This document shows, piece by piece, positions 1 to 11,377 of a stretch of DNA of 64,000 bases. The translations under genes and the position numbers were made by a program. The notes below the pieces were generated by a model that did no database searches, was not told the DNA's origin, and saw only the letters and a list, made by a program, of their open reading frames with translations. The stretch is from Rhynchonema sp. JSB1_4. Lineage: Eukaryota > Nematoda > Chromadorea > Monhysterida > Xyalidae. Location: NCBI GenBank assembly GCA_030248065.1, contig JASAMV010002251.1:1-64000 (forward strand), in the 5' to 3' direction. Every line of letters starts with the position of its first letter. Positions within the stretch are counted from its first letter, which is position 1.

Positions 1-837
1 GATTTGGCCTTTGTATCTGAAGTGATCCTGGGATATGGAGTCTGCTCCTTATGTAGGGTTTCTGCCAGACACCATGGCCAATTGGATCAGACAGACTACT
101 CATCGGTAGTCATAACATATAGTCTCCCACGCACGCCCACTTCCTATTCAATCCGTATATCTGGACTTTAGGTGACTAAGGATCTATTTCATAATAAGTG
201 CATTTCGCAATCTTATCACCTATAGCAGCTATTCTAGAATCCTCTAGACAATGCGTAGGAAGGCCAAGCATGACTCACTTCTTTACAGATCTCAATACAG
301 AGCGAGAGAGGGAACAGTTCTTAATTTATCACCGATCGTTACGGTTGATTCACGAAGCCAGTGGGCACGTACAGATGGAGTGGGCAATGGGAACCAACTT
401 TATCCCCGCTCAATGAGCAAGCGCCACAATGAACACGTCTTATCCAGACGAAAATAAAATTTAACAGTCGGAACTCAGTCGAAAATGGTGTCTTCCGTAC
501 GTCATTGCCATACTTCCAAAAACATCCTGTTTGCTTTCACCGTAGCAACAACAGGTACTGTATGGTTCTGTAAGCGACTATGGAACCAAGTGATAGGGAC
601 CAGGGAAAACTGACTGTCTAGGGCAGCAAGTGCGTCTTATCAAACAGCGGTTGGAGAGTGTGACTCACAGTTTGTGTCCTTCCTGTTGGTGTCTGTATTT
701 TTAGAAACCCTCGCTTATCAGCCACTTCCTTCGGTATATATAAATTATTTTCAATTACGTCGCGTTCGGTGATACCGTTAACATCATGGCAAAGACCTTT
801 GGCAATCAAAGCGTTTGTGTCTCTGGCTGGTATACCT

Positions 838-1070
838 ACAGTACTACCAGCTGCAACTTTGGCTGAATTCTGCACGTACGCGTGCACGCGCAGTGCACGC
901 ATACGCACGCGTGCACGCCTTTGACCTTTTCAGCACTGTGCACGCGGTGCATGTGGTGCATTCGGCCTCCTATACTTTTGTGGGTGCAGGCGTCAAAGGC
1001 GTGCATGCGTACGCACGCGTGCAGCATGCGTAAAGGCAGAATTCACCCAGAGTTGCAGCTGGTACTGTAT
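838..1070. repeat. MITE with 30-bp terminal inverted repeats (left copy)
   Basis: The ends are near-perfect inverted repeats containing ACCAGCTGCAAC and GAATTCTGC. The interior is dense in GTGCAC/ACGCGT alternating purine-pyrimidine words and is itself nearly palindromic. No coding function; the overlapping small reading frames rich in H, A, C and V come from the repeat. The same element sits at about 27206-27440 in the other arm. Confidence 0.75.
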
Positions 1071-1183
1071 GTATGTATGTAGGTGTTGATCAAACCCGCG
1101 AAGAACTCGCGGTTCGATATACAACATCATTTTCAAATGATTATTCCATCACTTTTAGATTTTCGAGATCACTCATTGCAAAC

Positions 1184-2751
1184 ATGTCTCAGTCAGCAGA
1201 CAAAACCAGTTCTCCACCCGAATCACCGGAGTTTGATTCCAACGAAGTTCATCTGTTGCCGCAGTATAATGATGTGCAACTCGTTGTCGGTTACAATCCA
1301 GCACCGCCATCTAGCAAAGATGAAGACGCTTCATGTTGCTGTTGCCATGTTAAGGTGCAAGTCGGGAATCATTTTTGCTCAAAAACAATATTTCGAAATG
1401 TTTCTACACGCGTTAACCTGAACTCATATTGTGGCGCAGGTGTGCTTCTTGATCATGCTCATCTTGGGGCCGGGCTTATCCGTTGCCGGCATCATCGGTT
1501 CTGGATTCAATATTGGCTATGGCAGCTTTGTTCTGACAATTAGCTGCGCAATTTGCGTGAGTTTCTTGCTAACTTGATTCAGTGGATTATTTCATTCATT
1601 CGTCGCCCAGTATCAACATATTTTCAATAAATTCTTGAACTGCTTCTTGCAGTCAAACAAAAAAAATTAACCAATCAAGCAAGGAATGAAGAACCTGATG
1701 TCGTTAGTTTATGTGGTATTCCCATATATGGAAATTGAAAAAAGTGACTTATGAAGATTATGTATTGGAAACGTAACGGAGCTTGTTAATTCGTCTGTCA
1801 TTTTTTTACAAAAAATTCCAATTCAGGCCATCCTCGTCGTGGTGATGATCCTGGCTGTTGTTGGAATGATCAATCACAAGCCAGCCTATCTGTACGGTGT
1901 CATTGTGGTCACGGTTAGTCGTTGTGTTTGTTGATGTTTAACGAATCGGGAATTCAAGAATCGAACTGAGAGGTACCGGGTGCTCAATGTACTGAGTGCA
2001 GTAATGTTGGTCTGTTTCGTCCTGCTTTCGCAGACGGACCGAGGCGCCAGGGCTCGTCAGTGCGAACGCCTCTGGCAAATTTTGTTATGGCAAGTTACTT
2101 TACCAAGATTCGTTCGCTAGTTTTGTCCATATATTTCAATAATAACGTTGTCCATGATACAGCCGTGCCAGTGCGTATATGTACAGGTGTGAACGTGCAG
2201 TTGTTTGGCTACAAGGTTTGATGTCGCGCGACATGTTATGAATTATTCGTTGATCTATACATGCGACATCTTGTTGCAGATTATCGACATGACGCTCATG
2301 GTCGCCGGAGCAATCATTGTGTTGGCACTCTTGCTGACCGTCCAAGATTTTATGTCGAACATCATGATGACAGTAATGTTTGTGCTGCTTGTCTTTATCA
2401 AGAGTTACATACAATACAATTGCGTTCATTTTGCGAAACAAACGTATTTTAGCAAGACCTCAGACGATCCATCGGGAATGGAATCATTTCATCAGGGGCT
2501 TGTCGGCCTGAAGGTCGGCATAGTCGTTGTGTTGTGTGTTGTCACTGCGCTCGCCGGCATGTTCAAAAGTGGGCTGCTGTAAGTTGATTTATTGATTGAT
2601 CGATTTGCTGCTCGATGCATTGATTCCGTATTTCAGTTACTTGGCATTCAAAGTGAAACGCTATGTGGCCACTCATCCGCCGGATGGATTGTGCGGAGGA
2701 ATGGTTGAGGATGGACAACTGGCACGTCGATTGAACAGAATCAATATGTAA
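1184..2751 (+). CDS. Multi-pass membrane protein, five exons (left copy)
   Basis: Exons 1184-1354, 1440-1556, 1827-1913, 2280-2578 and 2637-2751 join in phase to a 262-residue protein. The N-terminus is hydrophilic (MSQSADKTSSPPESPEF), followed by a CCCC cluster at residues 51-54. Hydrophobic segments follow in exon 2 (one span), exon 3 (one or two) and exon 4 (three), and the tail is basic and cytoplasmic-looking (KVKRYVATHPPDG). Introns have GTGAGT, GTTAGT or GTAAGT donors and CAG acceptors. This tetraspan-like topology is seen in several unrelated families, so I do not assign one; lysosomal/LAPTM-like and MARVEL-like proteins are possible. The start is the first ATG preceding the conserved hydrophilic stretch. 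The inverted copy at 25520-27091 has the same exons. Confidence 0.8.
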
Positions 2752-2837
2752 AAGTTCATGCAGTGCAATGATGATGAACATGAACACATAGCAAAACTTG
2801 TAACTTCTCACACAACGTACTTTCCTATGCATTGTTT

Positions 2838-2932
2838 GGTCGTCAACTCCGCAGTCGTCAACGTTTGGTCGTCAACTTAAAAAGCCTTGAATGAGCGCGG
2901 GCAGTAGGGGTGAGTTGACGGCCTGAGTTGAC
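2838..2932. repeat. Short GTCAACTC foldback repeat
   Basis: The stretch is bounded by GTCGTCAACT and AGTTGACG words in inverted orientation around a GCCTTGAATGAGCGC core. A diverged relative with the same core and ends lies at about 55190-55262, and the palindrome partner is near 25340-25435. Likely a very small MITE. From 2933 to 3623 I see no gene. Confidence 0.5.
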
Positions 2933-3879
2933 GAAATGATTGTGTGCTTGAACTTTTTTGAAATTTCGATAAGCCATATTTTGATTAGAACGCAAATCGG
3001 TCTCTTATTGCTGTTCAACATGTCCACGAACAACGAACGGTTCATGGCGGTCGTCCTTCTTCGGCGGTTCATACAATTGTGGTCTGGTGTATCAAAAATA
3101 TAAACAAAGTCATTTTTTGGGCAGAGCTGCCCAGTCTGCAGTAACATAATACGTATGTACATACTGTATGTACATATACAGTATGTCGACCACCAATAAG
3201 GAACAAATTATGTCAGTATTGCAGGGGTGTAGATAGAGAAAGAAAAAGGGAAAAGCTTTCATCCGCATGAATAAGTACTCATGTTATGGTCGCACAATAG
3301 CTGAGAACCCATCCAAAAATTTTTCGTGAACAGTAAAGCGCATTTTGCTGCAGACCACCAGTGTCCATTTATATTGGTTTCAAAAACATGCCCGTAGCAC
3401 GATCAAGTTGTTTGAACTCAGTGCTATCTGCAGAAATGGCTTGGAAAAATATAAATTGACACAAGTGATCTGCCGCGAAATGTTGCCGCAGACTGGGTTG
3501 AGTCATACGATCTTGTATATCTATTGCATATCCTGTGATTTCAAGCTGCATACCGGCTATAATGTGGGGATACGAAGTGGCAAGGAAGAGACGACCCACT
3601 AGGGTACTATACATATCACCCAATCAATACAAAACATCAAAGAACATGTATCCATTATCGTTCACAACCAGGGCCGTGTCGCTGTACGTTGCGTTGTGCA
3701 GTCGGCACGAGCCGGTTGATGCTTTATAGCTGATCGACGCGCACACCAAACGGTTAGCAGCACACAAAAGTCCTGTGACGATTTGTCGATGTTTTGACCA
3801 ACAGGTGATGCGATTTTAAAAGTGCGTTTTTGTCTTGCAATTGAAATGTACATAAGGTACATTACTCCCAATTCTTTTG

Positions 3880-3995
3880 GAAGAAATTTTTTCAAACGCG
3901 CTGCCTATGATCCGTAAAGCGCATGATGCGTGCACTGGCTATAGCGGTCACGTGACTTCTGTAGCCAGTGCACGCATACGCGCTTACGGATCACG
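3880..3995. repeat. Truncated foldback MITE at the deletion junction
   Basis: This is the remaining part of the palindromic element seen complete at 24242-24401 in the right arm. It keeps one terminal arm (AATTCTTTTGG) and the CACGTGAC centre with both inner hairpin halves, but loses the second terminal arm. The breakpoint then runs straight into sequence from beyond the missing lectin exon. Confidence 0.75.
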
Positions 3996-4086
3996 TTGGT
4001 ACCTAATCACTGAACACACAAGTCAGCTGTTATTGGCTGGAGCATATGTACATATGTAGTTGGTGATTGGATCTGAGCTGCCTTAA

Positions 4087-4627
4087 AGGGTGTGTCTAAC
4101 GTCTCTTAACCCCATGTTTTATGAGGTGCAATCGAAAGATGACCTCGACAGGCCGGCGTGTGCAAAAAACCGCGTCTTGTAGCTCGCTAAATCGCGAAAT
4201 CTTGAGGGTTACTTTTCGAATTAAATCAATTTCCGGACACAAAACTCCAGGCGCTTTTGAGTGGGCGCTACTCACGTTTGGCGTTTTTCTGCTGAAACAT
4301 TGCATGTTTAAGCGCGGCTCAGCCGCCTATACAATGCACGTAGACGCTCAACACACACCGCTCTGGCTGCTGGCTTGACTGTGGACACAATGAATGTTTC
4401 ATTTAACACATAGAACCTGGTTTGTGTGTGTTTCGCTTCGTAGCTTTTTTCCGTCAGCTCAGTCTGAATTTTGTGTCCGGAAATTGATTTTATTCGAAAA
4501 GTAACCCTCAAGATTTCGCGATTTAGCGAGTTAGAAGACGCGATTTTTTTGCACACGGCGGCATTTCGGGGGCATCTTTCAATTCCGCCCAAAAAAACAT
4601 GGGGTTAGGAGACGTTAGACACACCCT
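4087..4627. repeat. TTAA-flanked foldback element (left copy)
   Basis: The ends read AGGGTGTGTCTAACGTCTC and its complement, with about 140 bp of inverted repeat including a conserved TTTCCGGACACAAA block, flanked on both sides by TTAA (4083-4086 and 4628-4631). TTAA target duplication points to the piggyBac superfamily. Non-autonomous: no transposase reading frame. Its mirror is 23196-23736, so it predates divergence of the arms. Confidence 0.8.
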
Positions 4628-6307
4628 TTAATTGAGTGACTTGTTGCCAATTTTCTAGATCTGCATTATGTGACCACTTTTACTTTGGCCGAAATTTCGG
4701 ATCCACGCACTTCTGAATACATGCAGCCAGCTGCTGTAAATTACAGCTTGTTTGAACAAGTCACTTTGGCCCGCAGTCCGCATTTTTTGCTTTCATGCGC
4801 ATGTGTGCGGGTTGGGATTTGCGGGTTGCGGGTGAGGACTTAGCACTTCTGGCTCGCAACCCGTCGGGCCGCATTTCCTTGACCCGCACAACGCGCAACC
4901 CACAACCCGCACGCATTGTGAAAGCAGCCACTGTCCGGCCACCTCATTATGTAGGTGTATGTATGTACCTATACGTTACATACTTGTGGTGGTGGTGGTG
5001 GTCGTTGTCGGATCTTCACAGCAAAATTCGCAGAGAAACTTGTACGAAGCGCCCACAAAGGTATCGGACAGCGAACCATCACTGGTTTTCATTCGACCGC
5101 CAGACGGTAATCCAGATTCGTTGGGCTCGCCCGACTGCCACACCGGGTCCGTGCCTGTTTGACACAGATGATAAAATGTTTTGTTGGATTCAGACACAAA
5201 TGGGCCAAAAGGAGCGGCTGGGCAAACGGTGTTGCGGTTATTGCCGTGCTGAAAATCAATGTCATGTCCAAAGATTGCATCGAGTCTGCATTGTGGCAGC
5301 ACTTGCGGTTGCGATTTGATGCTATCTGTACGTTTATGTGTCAATGCGCAGTAACGAAAAAAATCGGAATGTCAGCAAAAATCTGTGACTGTAGCGCACT
5401 ATTGGTGGCAATATTTCCATGCATAACTGCATCTTTCACAAAAAGATTTCCGGCACACGGGGATTAGTTTTCCGGTTCCCGTGTTCCGTAATTTTTCAGT
5501 GATCACGGAACTCCGGAAATATTTTTACGTGTATCTGGTAGTGAGACTACCCCTTCAAAAAAGACTCATATGTAAGTTTCTGGGCGCTGTAAAATGTCGA
5601 AAATAACACTCCTTGAATCTGTGAGACATCCCATTTTCAGCCTCCCACGAAATTTGCAGAAAAAAAATAAAAAAAGCACGCGAACATGTGATAAAATGAA
5701 CTGTTGAAACTATTGGTCACAAGGCTTCAAACTATCTTCCTAGTTCGGGACCGGGATCGGAACTAGACCCATAAAATTTCGGAATTGAGACTGTGATCGA
5801 GACCGGGTGAAAAGTTGCGGTCATGAGACGCAGCAACTATTGAACAATTCATAACAAGTATACCTACAATACGGTACCTGACAACGGAATGGCCTGCTTT
5901 GTTACATTGCCATACCAATACCAACTGCCAGCAGGTTCGTTTGACATATCGTATTGTCGTGCTGTTGTCCAGATATACGTTGTGCTCGACAGACCCTGTA
6001 GTTTGGGCGAACTTGTCATCGGTCACAATTTTTAGTCGCGGCCTATCAGAGGTGCAGTACCAAAAGCACGCGGTTTTGTACACGAGGACTGGTGCAAACC
6101 GGCATATTCTGGTTGACGTACACTAATTCTGTGATGAAGCCCTCTAATTGAAGCTCCTTTCAACAGAAGTTTGCTCCCAAAAAATGGCGAAACCCACCTT
6201 GGGAATGTTGGAGCCTATCCTCTAATGTAGCCATTTGTTTTCATTCGCGTAAATCGCATATTTAGCACAACTGTCTGCGTGAAGTGTTTATTTCGTACAT
6301 TCAAGGC

Positions 6308-8872
6308 CTACTTTGTCTCGCTGCGATACAAACAACGCCGCACCCTGAATGGGCCTAAGAACTGCCACCAGATGTAAATAAATAAACAGATCACACCAAC
6401 CAGACTGGATGCAATCAGTGCTTGGTTCAATGTGACGTTGCCCGCGTAGAACAGTTCACCGGGGCCCAGTTCGGACGTCGGTGGCCCACTCTGACATGTT
6501 GTCTCCGCGTCGCTGTGCTGTTGGAGTAACGACTGCAATGTTTTGGTTCACTTTCACTTGCATCCTCAAGAAATGTGGCGGTTAAAAAATAAGCTGACTG
6601 GCATATTGGTGACGCCACGTTTTGTTGACGATAGGGCACCTACTTAAGCACTTCGAGGTATTTAAAGCGGGTCCCCGACGGAATGCAATCTTGACCACTT
6701 GGTACGCTAACTGGGGCTTCACAATGATCGCTTCCAATTCTGCTCAATATGTAGAGGTTGGACAACGCCATGAGCACTTAGAATCTCAACTCCGTTTTGA
6801 TCCCCGTGAGGGTTTTGGAGCAGGAAAATTTCTTTGGTGTAAAATGGGTCCAAGGGCTATGTAATTTTGGTAGGTAAGTCTGAATTTGATGTCCATTTGG
6901 TCACGTGACCCCTCTAAAGTGCTTAAAGGAGTCATGCATCATTTGGGGTCATCTCACCGATTTTGCTCAAAATTGGTTTTCGGGGACTTGTCTAGGGGCC
7001 AAATCTGAATTTCGGGTCAGTTTTTGCACATACCGTTGTGACCGCTGTAAAATGGTAGAAGAAGAAAAGGCCATAACCGACTCATTGAAGGCGATATGCA
7101 TAAACTGACCGGAAATTCTGATTTGGCACCTAAAAGATGATCCCAATGATGCGTGATCCCTTTAAGCACTTCAGAGGGTCACGTGACCAAATGGGAACCA
7201 GATTCGGATTTCCCAACCGACGTAACCGACGCAAACGCGCATGTCCATTGTGAACACAGATGCGCACTGCGCGTTTGCGCATGCGCGTTTGCGCGTGCGC
7301 GTTTGCGCATGAAATTTGCATTGTGAACACAAATGCGCGTCAAAAAATGTGACGCGCAAACGCGCATGCGCAAACGCGCAAATGCGCAAACGCGCAAACG
7401 CGCATGCATTGTGAAGGCAGCCTTAGGGCGCCCTTAGTCATAGTGGAAAATGGAAATGGAAATGCAAAAAATATTCTATGTCCAAGTTTTCCATTTCCAT
7501 TTCCAATATGACTAAGGGCATACTGGAAATGGAAAATGGAAATGAAGCAAAACATTTTCTGTGTGAAATTTGACCAATCAGCGGCCGAGAATTGAGTGGA
7601 ACAGAAAATGTTTTTGTCACATGTCAAAGCATGGCTGCTGCAGTAAATGTTTTATTTCATTTCCATTTCCATTTCCAGTATGCCCTTAGTCATATTGGAA
7701 ATGGAAATGGAAAACTTGGACATAGATTATTTTTTGCATTTCCATTTCCATTTTCCACTATGACTAAGGGCGCCCTAAACTGCCCCCTGAGAAAAACTAC
7801 TCACTTTTAATAATTTTTTTCGCGATCCATGACCCTCGACCAAGGTGAGGTGGGATTTTAAGTTCTCTTGGCGTACCGGTCTTTGTTGGCGGACTGTAGG
7901 TATAGTCTTTCCGTTTTATAACAGTCCAGAAGCGGTATACAGAAAATGTTTCACCGCCTTGAAAACAGCAGTGATCACCGTGCATGATAACCAACAGGTC
8001 GACAACGTGGCTCGAAACATGCGGGTTATTTGATGGCTGCTGTTGCGATGAAACATTTGCTGTATACTTTGTTTGGACCGAGAATAAAATGAACGACTAT
8101 GGGTGGCATTTTCGAAACGGTGTAAAGCTCAGTTGGGTGTAAAGGTCGGTGTAAGCTCGGTCGAAAGTTCGGTCGGTGTCAGCTCGGTGTGTAAACATGA
8201 AACATTCCACATTAACAGCAGGCAATGTGTACGCCGAGCTGACACCGACCGAGCTTTCGATTGAGCTTACACCGACCTTTACACCCAACTCACCTTTACA
8301 CCGTTTCGAAAATATCACCCTATACATACCTGTCGACCAGATAACGTCCTTTTTCCCTGTTCGACACTTCGACATTACGGTAGGTATGTAAGTACAGTGC
8401 AAGTTAATTTCGAAAATATAAAGTCACGTGACTATAAAGAAATATGCTCGGGACCGGCTGGCTCCGATCACCAAGTTTGATACCGTTCCGAAAACGATAG
8501 GCATTGCGATGGGGGCACACTAACAGTGTGATGTACGTAACACCGGCCTTCCCTCAGCAACGAGTTTACAGGACCACCAGCGCTTGCCGTGCAGTTCGGT
8601 GCTGGGCAATTGCACGCTCCTGCAATTTAGATCAATCATTGCGCAACATGGGGTGGTGTGTGGAACACGCGTTGAAGGTTATCATATATTGTATAAAGCG
8701 CAGGCTTGGCGCTGCCTGATTCTTGAAGGTCGCTTGGAATCATACTCGATGTCATAATATTGAACGTGATCACAACACGCCACCTCGACATGCCCGCCCC
8801 TCACTGCGATATGTCGGAGCAAGAGGACCGACTTTGGGCGTTACATCAGCGGTTGTTGTGCTTGTTGTGTTG
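6308..8872 (-). CDS. Thr/Cys-rich single-pass membrane protein, left copy (partial model)
   Basis: Three exons are supported on the minus strand: 8784-8872 (Thr-rich linker NTTSTTTADVTPKVGPLAP then GRACR), 8484-8619 (Cys-rich, NCPAPNCTASAGG and GRCYVHH) and 6308-6532 (GNVTLNQ, a transmembrane span with ICLFIYIWW, and a short basic tail RCLYRSETK then stop). The first two join in phase, and the arms differ by a synonymous glycine codon at that junction, which supports the frame. The join to the last exon is in a different phase, so at least one exon is missing from my model, as is the 5' end. The foldback insertion 7226-7775 and the composite 7903-8322 lie in the large intron. Family not recognised; the layout suggests a cell-surface relative of the neighbouring lectin gene. 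Confidence 0.5.
6875..7222. repeat. Foldback MITE with GGTCACGTGACC ends (left copy)
   Basis: Long inverted repeats contain GGTCACGTGACC, GTGCTTAAAGG and ATGCATCATTTGGG at each end around a unique centre. Mirror copy at about 18088-18435 in the right arm. No gene inside. Confidence 0.75.
7226..7775. mobile_element. Left-arm-only composite foldback insertion (TAA flanks)
   Basis: The right arm has the uninterrupted junction GACGTAAACTGCC; here TAA occurs at 7223-7225 and 7776-7778 around 550 bp of extra sequence. The first part (to about 7425) is GCGCAAAC/GCGCATGC repeat with ATTGTGAA words. The second part (7426-7775) is a near-perfect hairpin of TGGAAA/TTTCCA repeats bounded by GGGCGCCCTTAGTCAT and its complement. 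A 3-bp TAA duplication fits PIF/Harbinger-type MITEs. Inserted after, or independently of, arm duplication. Confidence 0.7.
7903..8322. mobile_element. Left-arm-only composite repeat insertion
   Basis: Absent from the right arm, where GACTGTAGGTA runs straight into CATACCTGTCGACC. The first 190 bp (7903-8095) matches 47170-47345 in inverted orientation (shared AGTCTTTCCGTTTTAT, GAAAATGTTTCA, TTGCTGTATACTTTGT). The second part (about 8100-8320) is a foldback with GATTTTCGAAACGGTGTAA-like ends and (A/T)CACCGACC words, related to 45010-45196. Confidence 0.7.
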
Positions 8873-10202
8873 CTTAATTCTTCCAAGAGTTCAAAGATAA
8901 TACGAACAAAAAGGGAGCGGCACAGACAGGTAGAGAGTTGACCAATAATAATCCTGTGCACAGGGACACTATGGGACTCTATACACCTGGGAACAAGTGC
9001 CCACAAACACCAAAAGGAGATCCAAAACCGGTCCCAAACATGTCTTAAAATCCAATTTACCAATTATCTAACAAGTTGATACTGTTGCATGGCAAATTTG
9101 AAGACTGCAAAATCAAATGGCGATCTTTGTCCACGTCTTCATGGATCAGGCAAAGTGCTTGAAAGCTCTGCTCGGGTGAGCGTACAACGTTACTTGCAAG
9201 TCATACATGACGAGGACGAAAAACGTTAATGGCACTGAAAAACCAACCGTGAACCGTGGCAACAATAGCTGCAGTTATGATGAGAAACATTTTCGACGAT
9301 TTGCGGTTTTTGCACTTGGGGTTTTGGAGACAACTACGCGCCGTGGATATACCGCATGGGTCCGTTGCGAGTTTGGTAGGTATGTATATAGCTGCTAAGT
9401 ACGCTATTATTTCATTGAGCGCCAGAAAGGACAACGCCAATCAGTAGTGTGCTTCACACCACCTAACTGAGCGCAGGCATGGCTGCATAATGGCATCAAA
9501 GTTGACGGGGGTCACTGGGCCCATCGATCAGACGCTGCCTGGCAACGGTTATAATGCACACAAATAATGCGTTAACGCACCCGTTGTGACACTGGCACAT
9601 TGTGACCCTAATGGATCCGCCATATATATTGTCTAGGATGAACAACAAAACTGAAATTGAATTGATCTCAGTCAAACTTGGCACTATAACTGAGCTTAGT
9701 CCAAAACACCCACGCGCGCCGCCAATAATATTTTTCCCCATGTCGGAGGCAATAATCGGATGTCACCGCACTTGTGTTGTGATGGTGCTATGGTTATACA
9801 ACTTGTGTGCAAGTTTGAATATCAAAGTTCGGTATTGATGAACTTCTGGCAACTCAAAAACTTGATGTCAGACTAGTACATAGCTCAAGCTAACCGTATT
9901 GCCGTCGATTATGGCGGACCTTGACGCCTAGCATTGCCATGCTGTAGCTCCGACACGAAGTTTTCCTGGACTGTTCTGCTTTCTCAAAAGTGAGATTTGT
10001 GCGTTTTTCACCTGACCGTGCTGGTGCTGTCTGGATTTGATATTGCACATTTTATTTCATGCTATGCACGATTCGAACAAAAACTGGATATATTTCAAAG
10101 TACACAGTAAAAGTCGCACACCATTTTTCTACGAAATACCGTATTCCCCAAAATACAAGGGTCATGCTCAATATTTTTCACTAGGTCCTTTACTACGACT
10201 GT

Positions 10203-10430
10203 TCACCATGACAACAAAGCGGTCGTATAATTCCAGTCGTGGTCAGAATTGAAGCTCACGACAAGTACGCCATGCATGCCATAATTTTTAGTAACTGTTT
10301 TCGCCCAGTTGCGTGAACATGTTTTGACCAACGGAAGATCTGTTTTGTGTGACCAACCCAAGTTGAATGACATACGCTGATATGTATGAGCATGACATGC
10401 GTGGTATTCAGGCACGCTGATGACATGCAA
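10203..10430 (-). pseudogene. Lectin-like exon remnant (left copy)
   Basis: The frame contains LGWSHKTDLPLVKTC, a W..A step (NWAKTV) and GVLVVSFNSDHDW, resembling the first half of a C-type lectin domain (W..A...G..LV.). A CATATCAG acceptor precedes it. The right-arm counterpart differs at a few residues (RMSF here, RLPF there). No complete gene could be assembled around it, so this may be one exon of an unresolved lectin gene or a relic. From 8873 to 10202 I found only a weak secreted reading frame (mirror of 14621-14722). Confidence 0.35.
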
Positions 10431-10635
10431 ACTATTGCTATGTTTTGCAGTTTATTCATCCATATTTACATTTATATTTCGCATAAATGCACGCGCATTG
10501 GGTAATCGTTTTGCCGCTTAGAATTCAAGCATTGATCAATAACAATGGATGTGTCAAAGATGGGAATAATATGAAACTACAGATAAATAGAGAAAACATC
10601 AACGAAAGGTACAAAAATATCCGGTAAAATCACAC

Positions 10636-11377
10636 AAACAGTAAAAAGCTGCTTGAAATTGATATGCATAGTAGCAATAACAAAAAAGTCCTTGTAGATC
10701 AAACAAATAAATAAGCAAGCAGGTATAGTAAAACTACGCCAACACGAGCCCGATTTCGGAGCTAGCAAAATGGTGAAACATTCAGGCGTGGCTGCTGATT
10801 TGGGAAACGTTACACGTTGTGGAATACAACGTGGAGCATGATGATTTTCTCTTTCTTTGCGTTTTGCAAGTTCATCACCTCCGAAATCGGGCTCGTGTTG
10901 GCGTAGTTTGCCTTTATGTTCACAAGCATGCACATCTAAATTGCACACACGATTCTTTTCTCCACACGGCATAAAAAATTAGCACACTCTTGGAGAAGTG
11001 AGAGCGGATATCTGTTTTGTGCAGTGGTAAAATACATCATGGCCTTATTTACTTGTAGTAAACAGAAATAAAAAAAATTGTTCTGAGGGTAAAATTACTT
11101 TGGTAATGCTGAGGTGGCATGTGGCACATTGCGATAATACCCTTAAATTATGGAGTAGCACAGTGATAAATAAAAATCTCGGACGAAACCTTTTCCCTTA
11201 TGTTCGATGTTTACAAGTCGTAGTCGTACCCATATCCACAAGCCACAAACAAAAACAAGTAAACGCACTCGGAAGAAGGAATATTACAAACCCAGCTCAT
11301 CTACATGAACAAATGGCTCAAACAATGCTAACGAGAACTAAAACGCCAACAACATGTCCAAATTTTTGAAGCCTGCA
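10636..11377. other. Palindrome spacer downstream of FAM76, no recognised gene
   Basis: Unique sequence between the left arm and the FAM76 stop codon. It contains a 23-bp inverted repeat (10738-10760 and 10881-10903) that could form a hairpin with a 120-base loop. The overlapping minus-strand frame at 10577-10972 crosses the arm boundary and has no family features. The FAM76 3' UTR probably lies in the part nearest 11377. Confidence 0.5.

Larger units (their letters stand above)
3624..6098 (-). pseudogene. C-type lectin/PAN protein, left copy lacking one exon
   Basis: The three exons seen mirror the right copy: exon A about 5878-6088/6098 (WQCNKAGHSVV), exon B 4984-5321 (lectin core with WQSGEPNESG and a Thr run) and exon D 3624-3772 (PAN-like, CRLHNATYSDTALVV). 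The 138-bp exon C present in the right arm at 23881-24018 is absent: a 448-bp deletion joins the middle of a foldback MITE (about 3880-3995) directly to GGTACC. Exon B ends in phase 1 and exon D starts with two bases, and exon C is a multiple of three, so splicing B to D would stay open. The left copy may therefore make a shorter protein rather than being dead. No signal-peptide exon was found. Confidence 0.65.
1..10635. repeat. Left arm of giant inverted repeat
   Basis: Read in reverse complement, this segment matches 13312-28277 almost base for base. Position 1 pairs with 28277 (coordinate sum 28278); the sum steps to about 28271 by position 2.3 kb, 27823 at 4.3 kb, 27807 at 5-6.6 kb, 25310 at 7 kb, 26282 at 8.5 kb, 23913 at 9 kb and 23945 at 10.3 kb. 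Each step is a discrete insertion or deletion. The arm may continue left of the window. It ends near 10635, where both arms share a run ending in GGTAAAATCACA (right arm has one G fewer). Genes on this arm: membrane protein (plus), lectin-PAN gene (minus), Thr/Cys-rich membrane protein (minus). Confidence 0.97.

Noticed and set aside
815..1082. H/A/C/V-rich small frames on both strands
   Set aside because: Translations of the GTGCAC-rich MITE, mirrored at 27193-27511.
7130..7409. Alanine/arginine/histidine-rich minus-strand frames
   Set aside because: Product of the GCGCAAAC array inside the left-arm foldback insertion; absent from the other arm.
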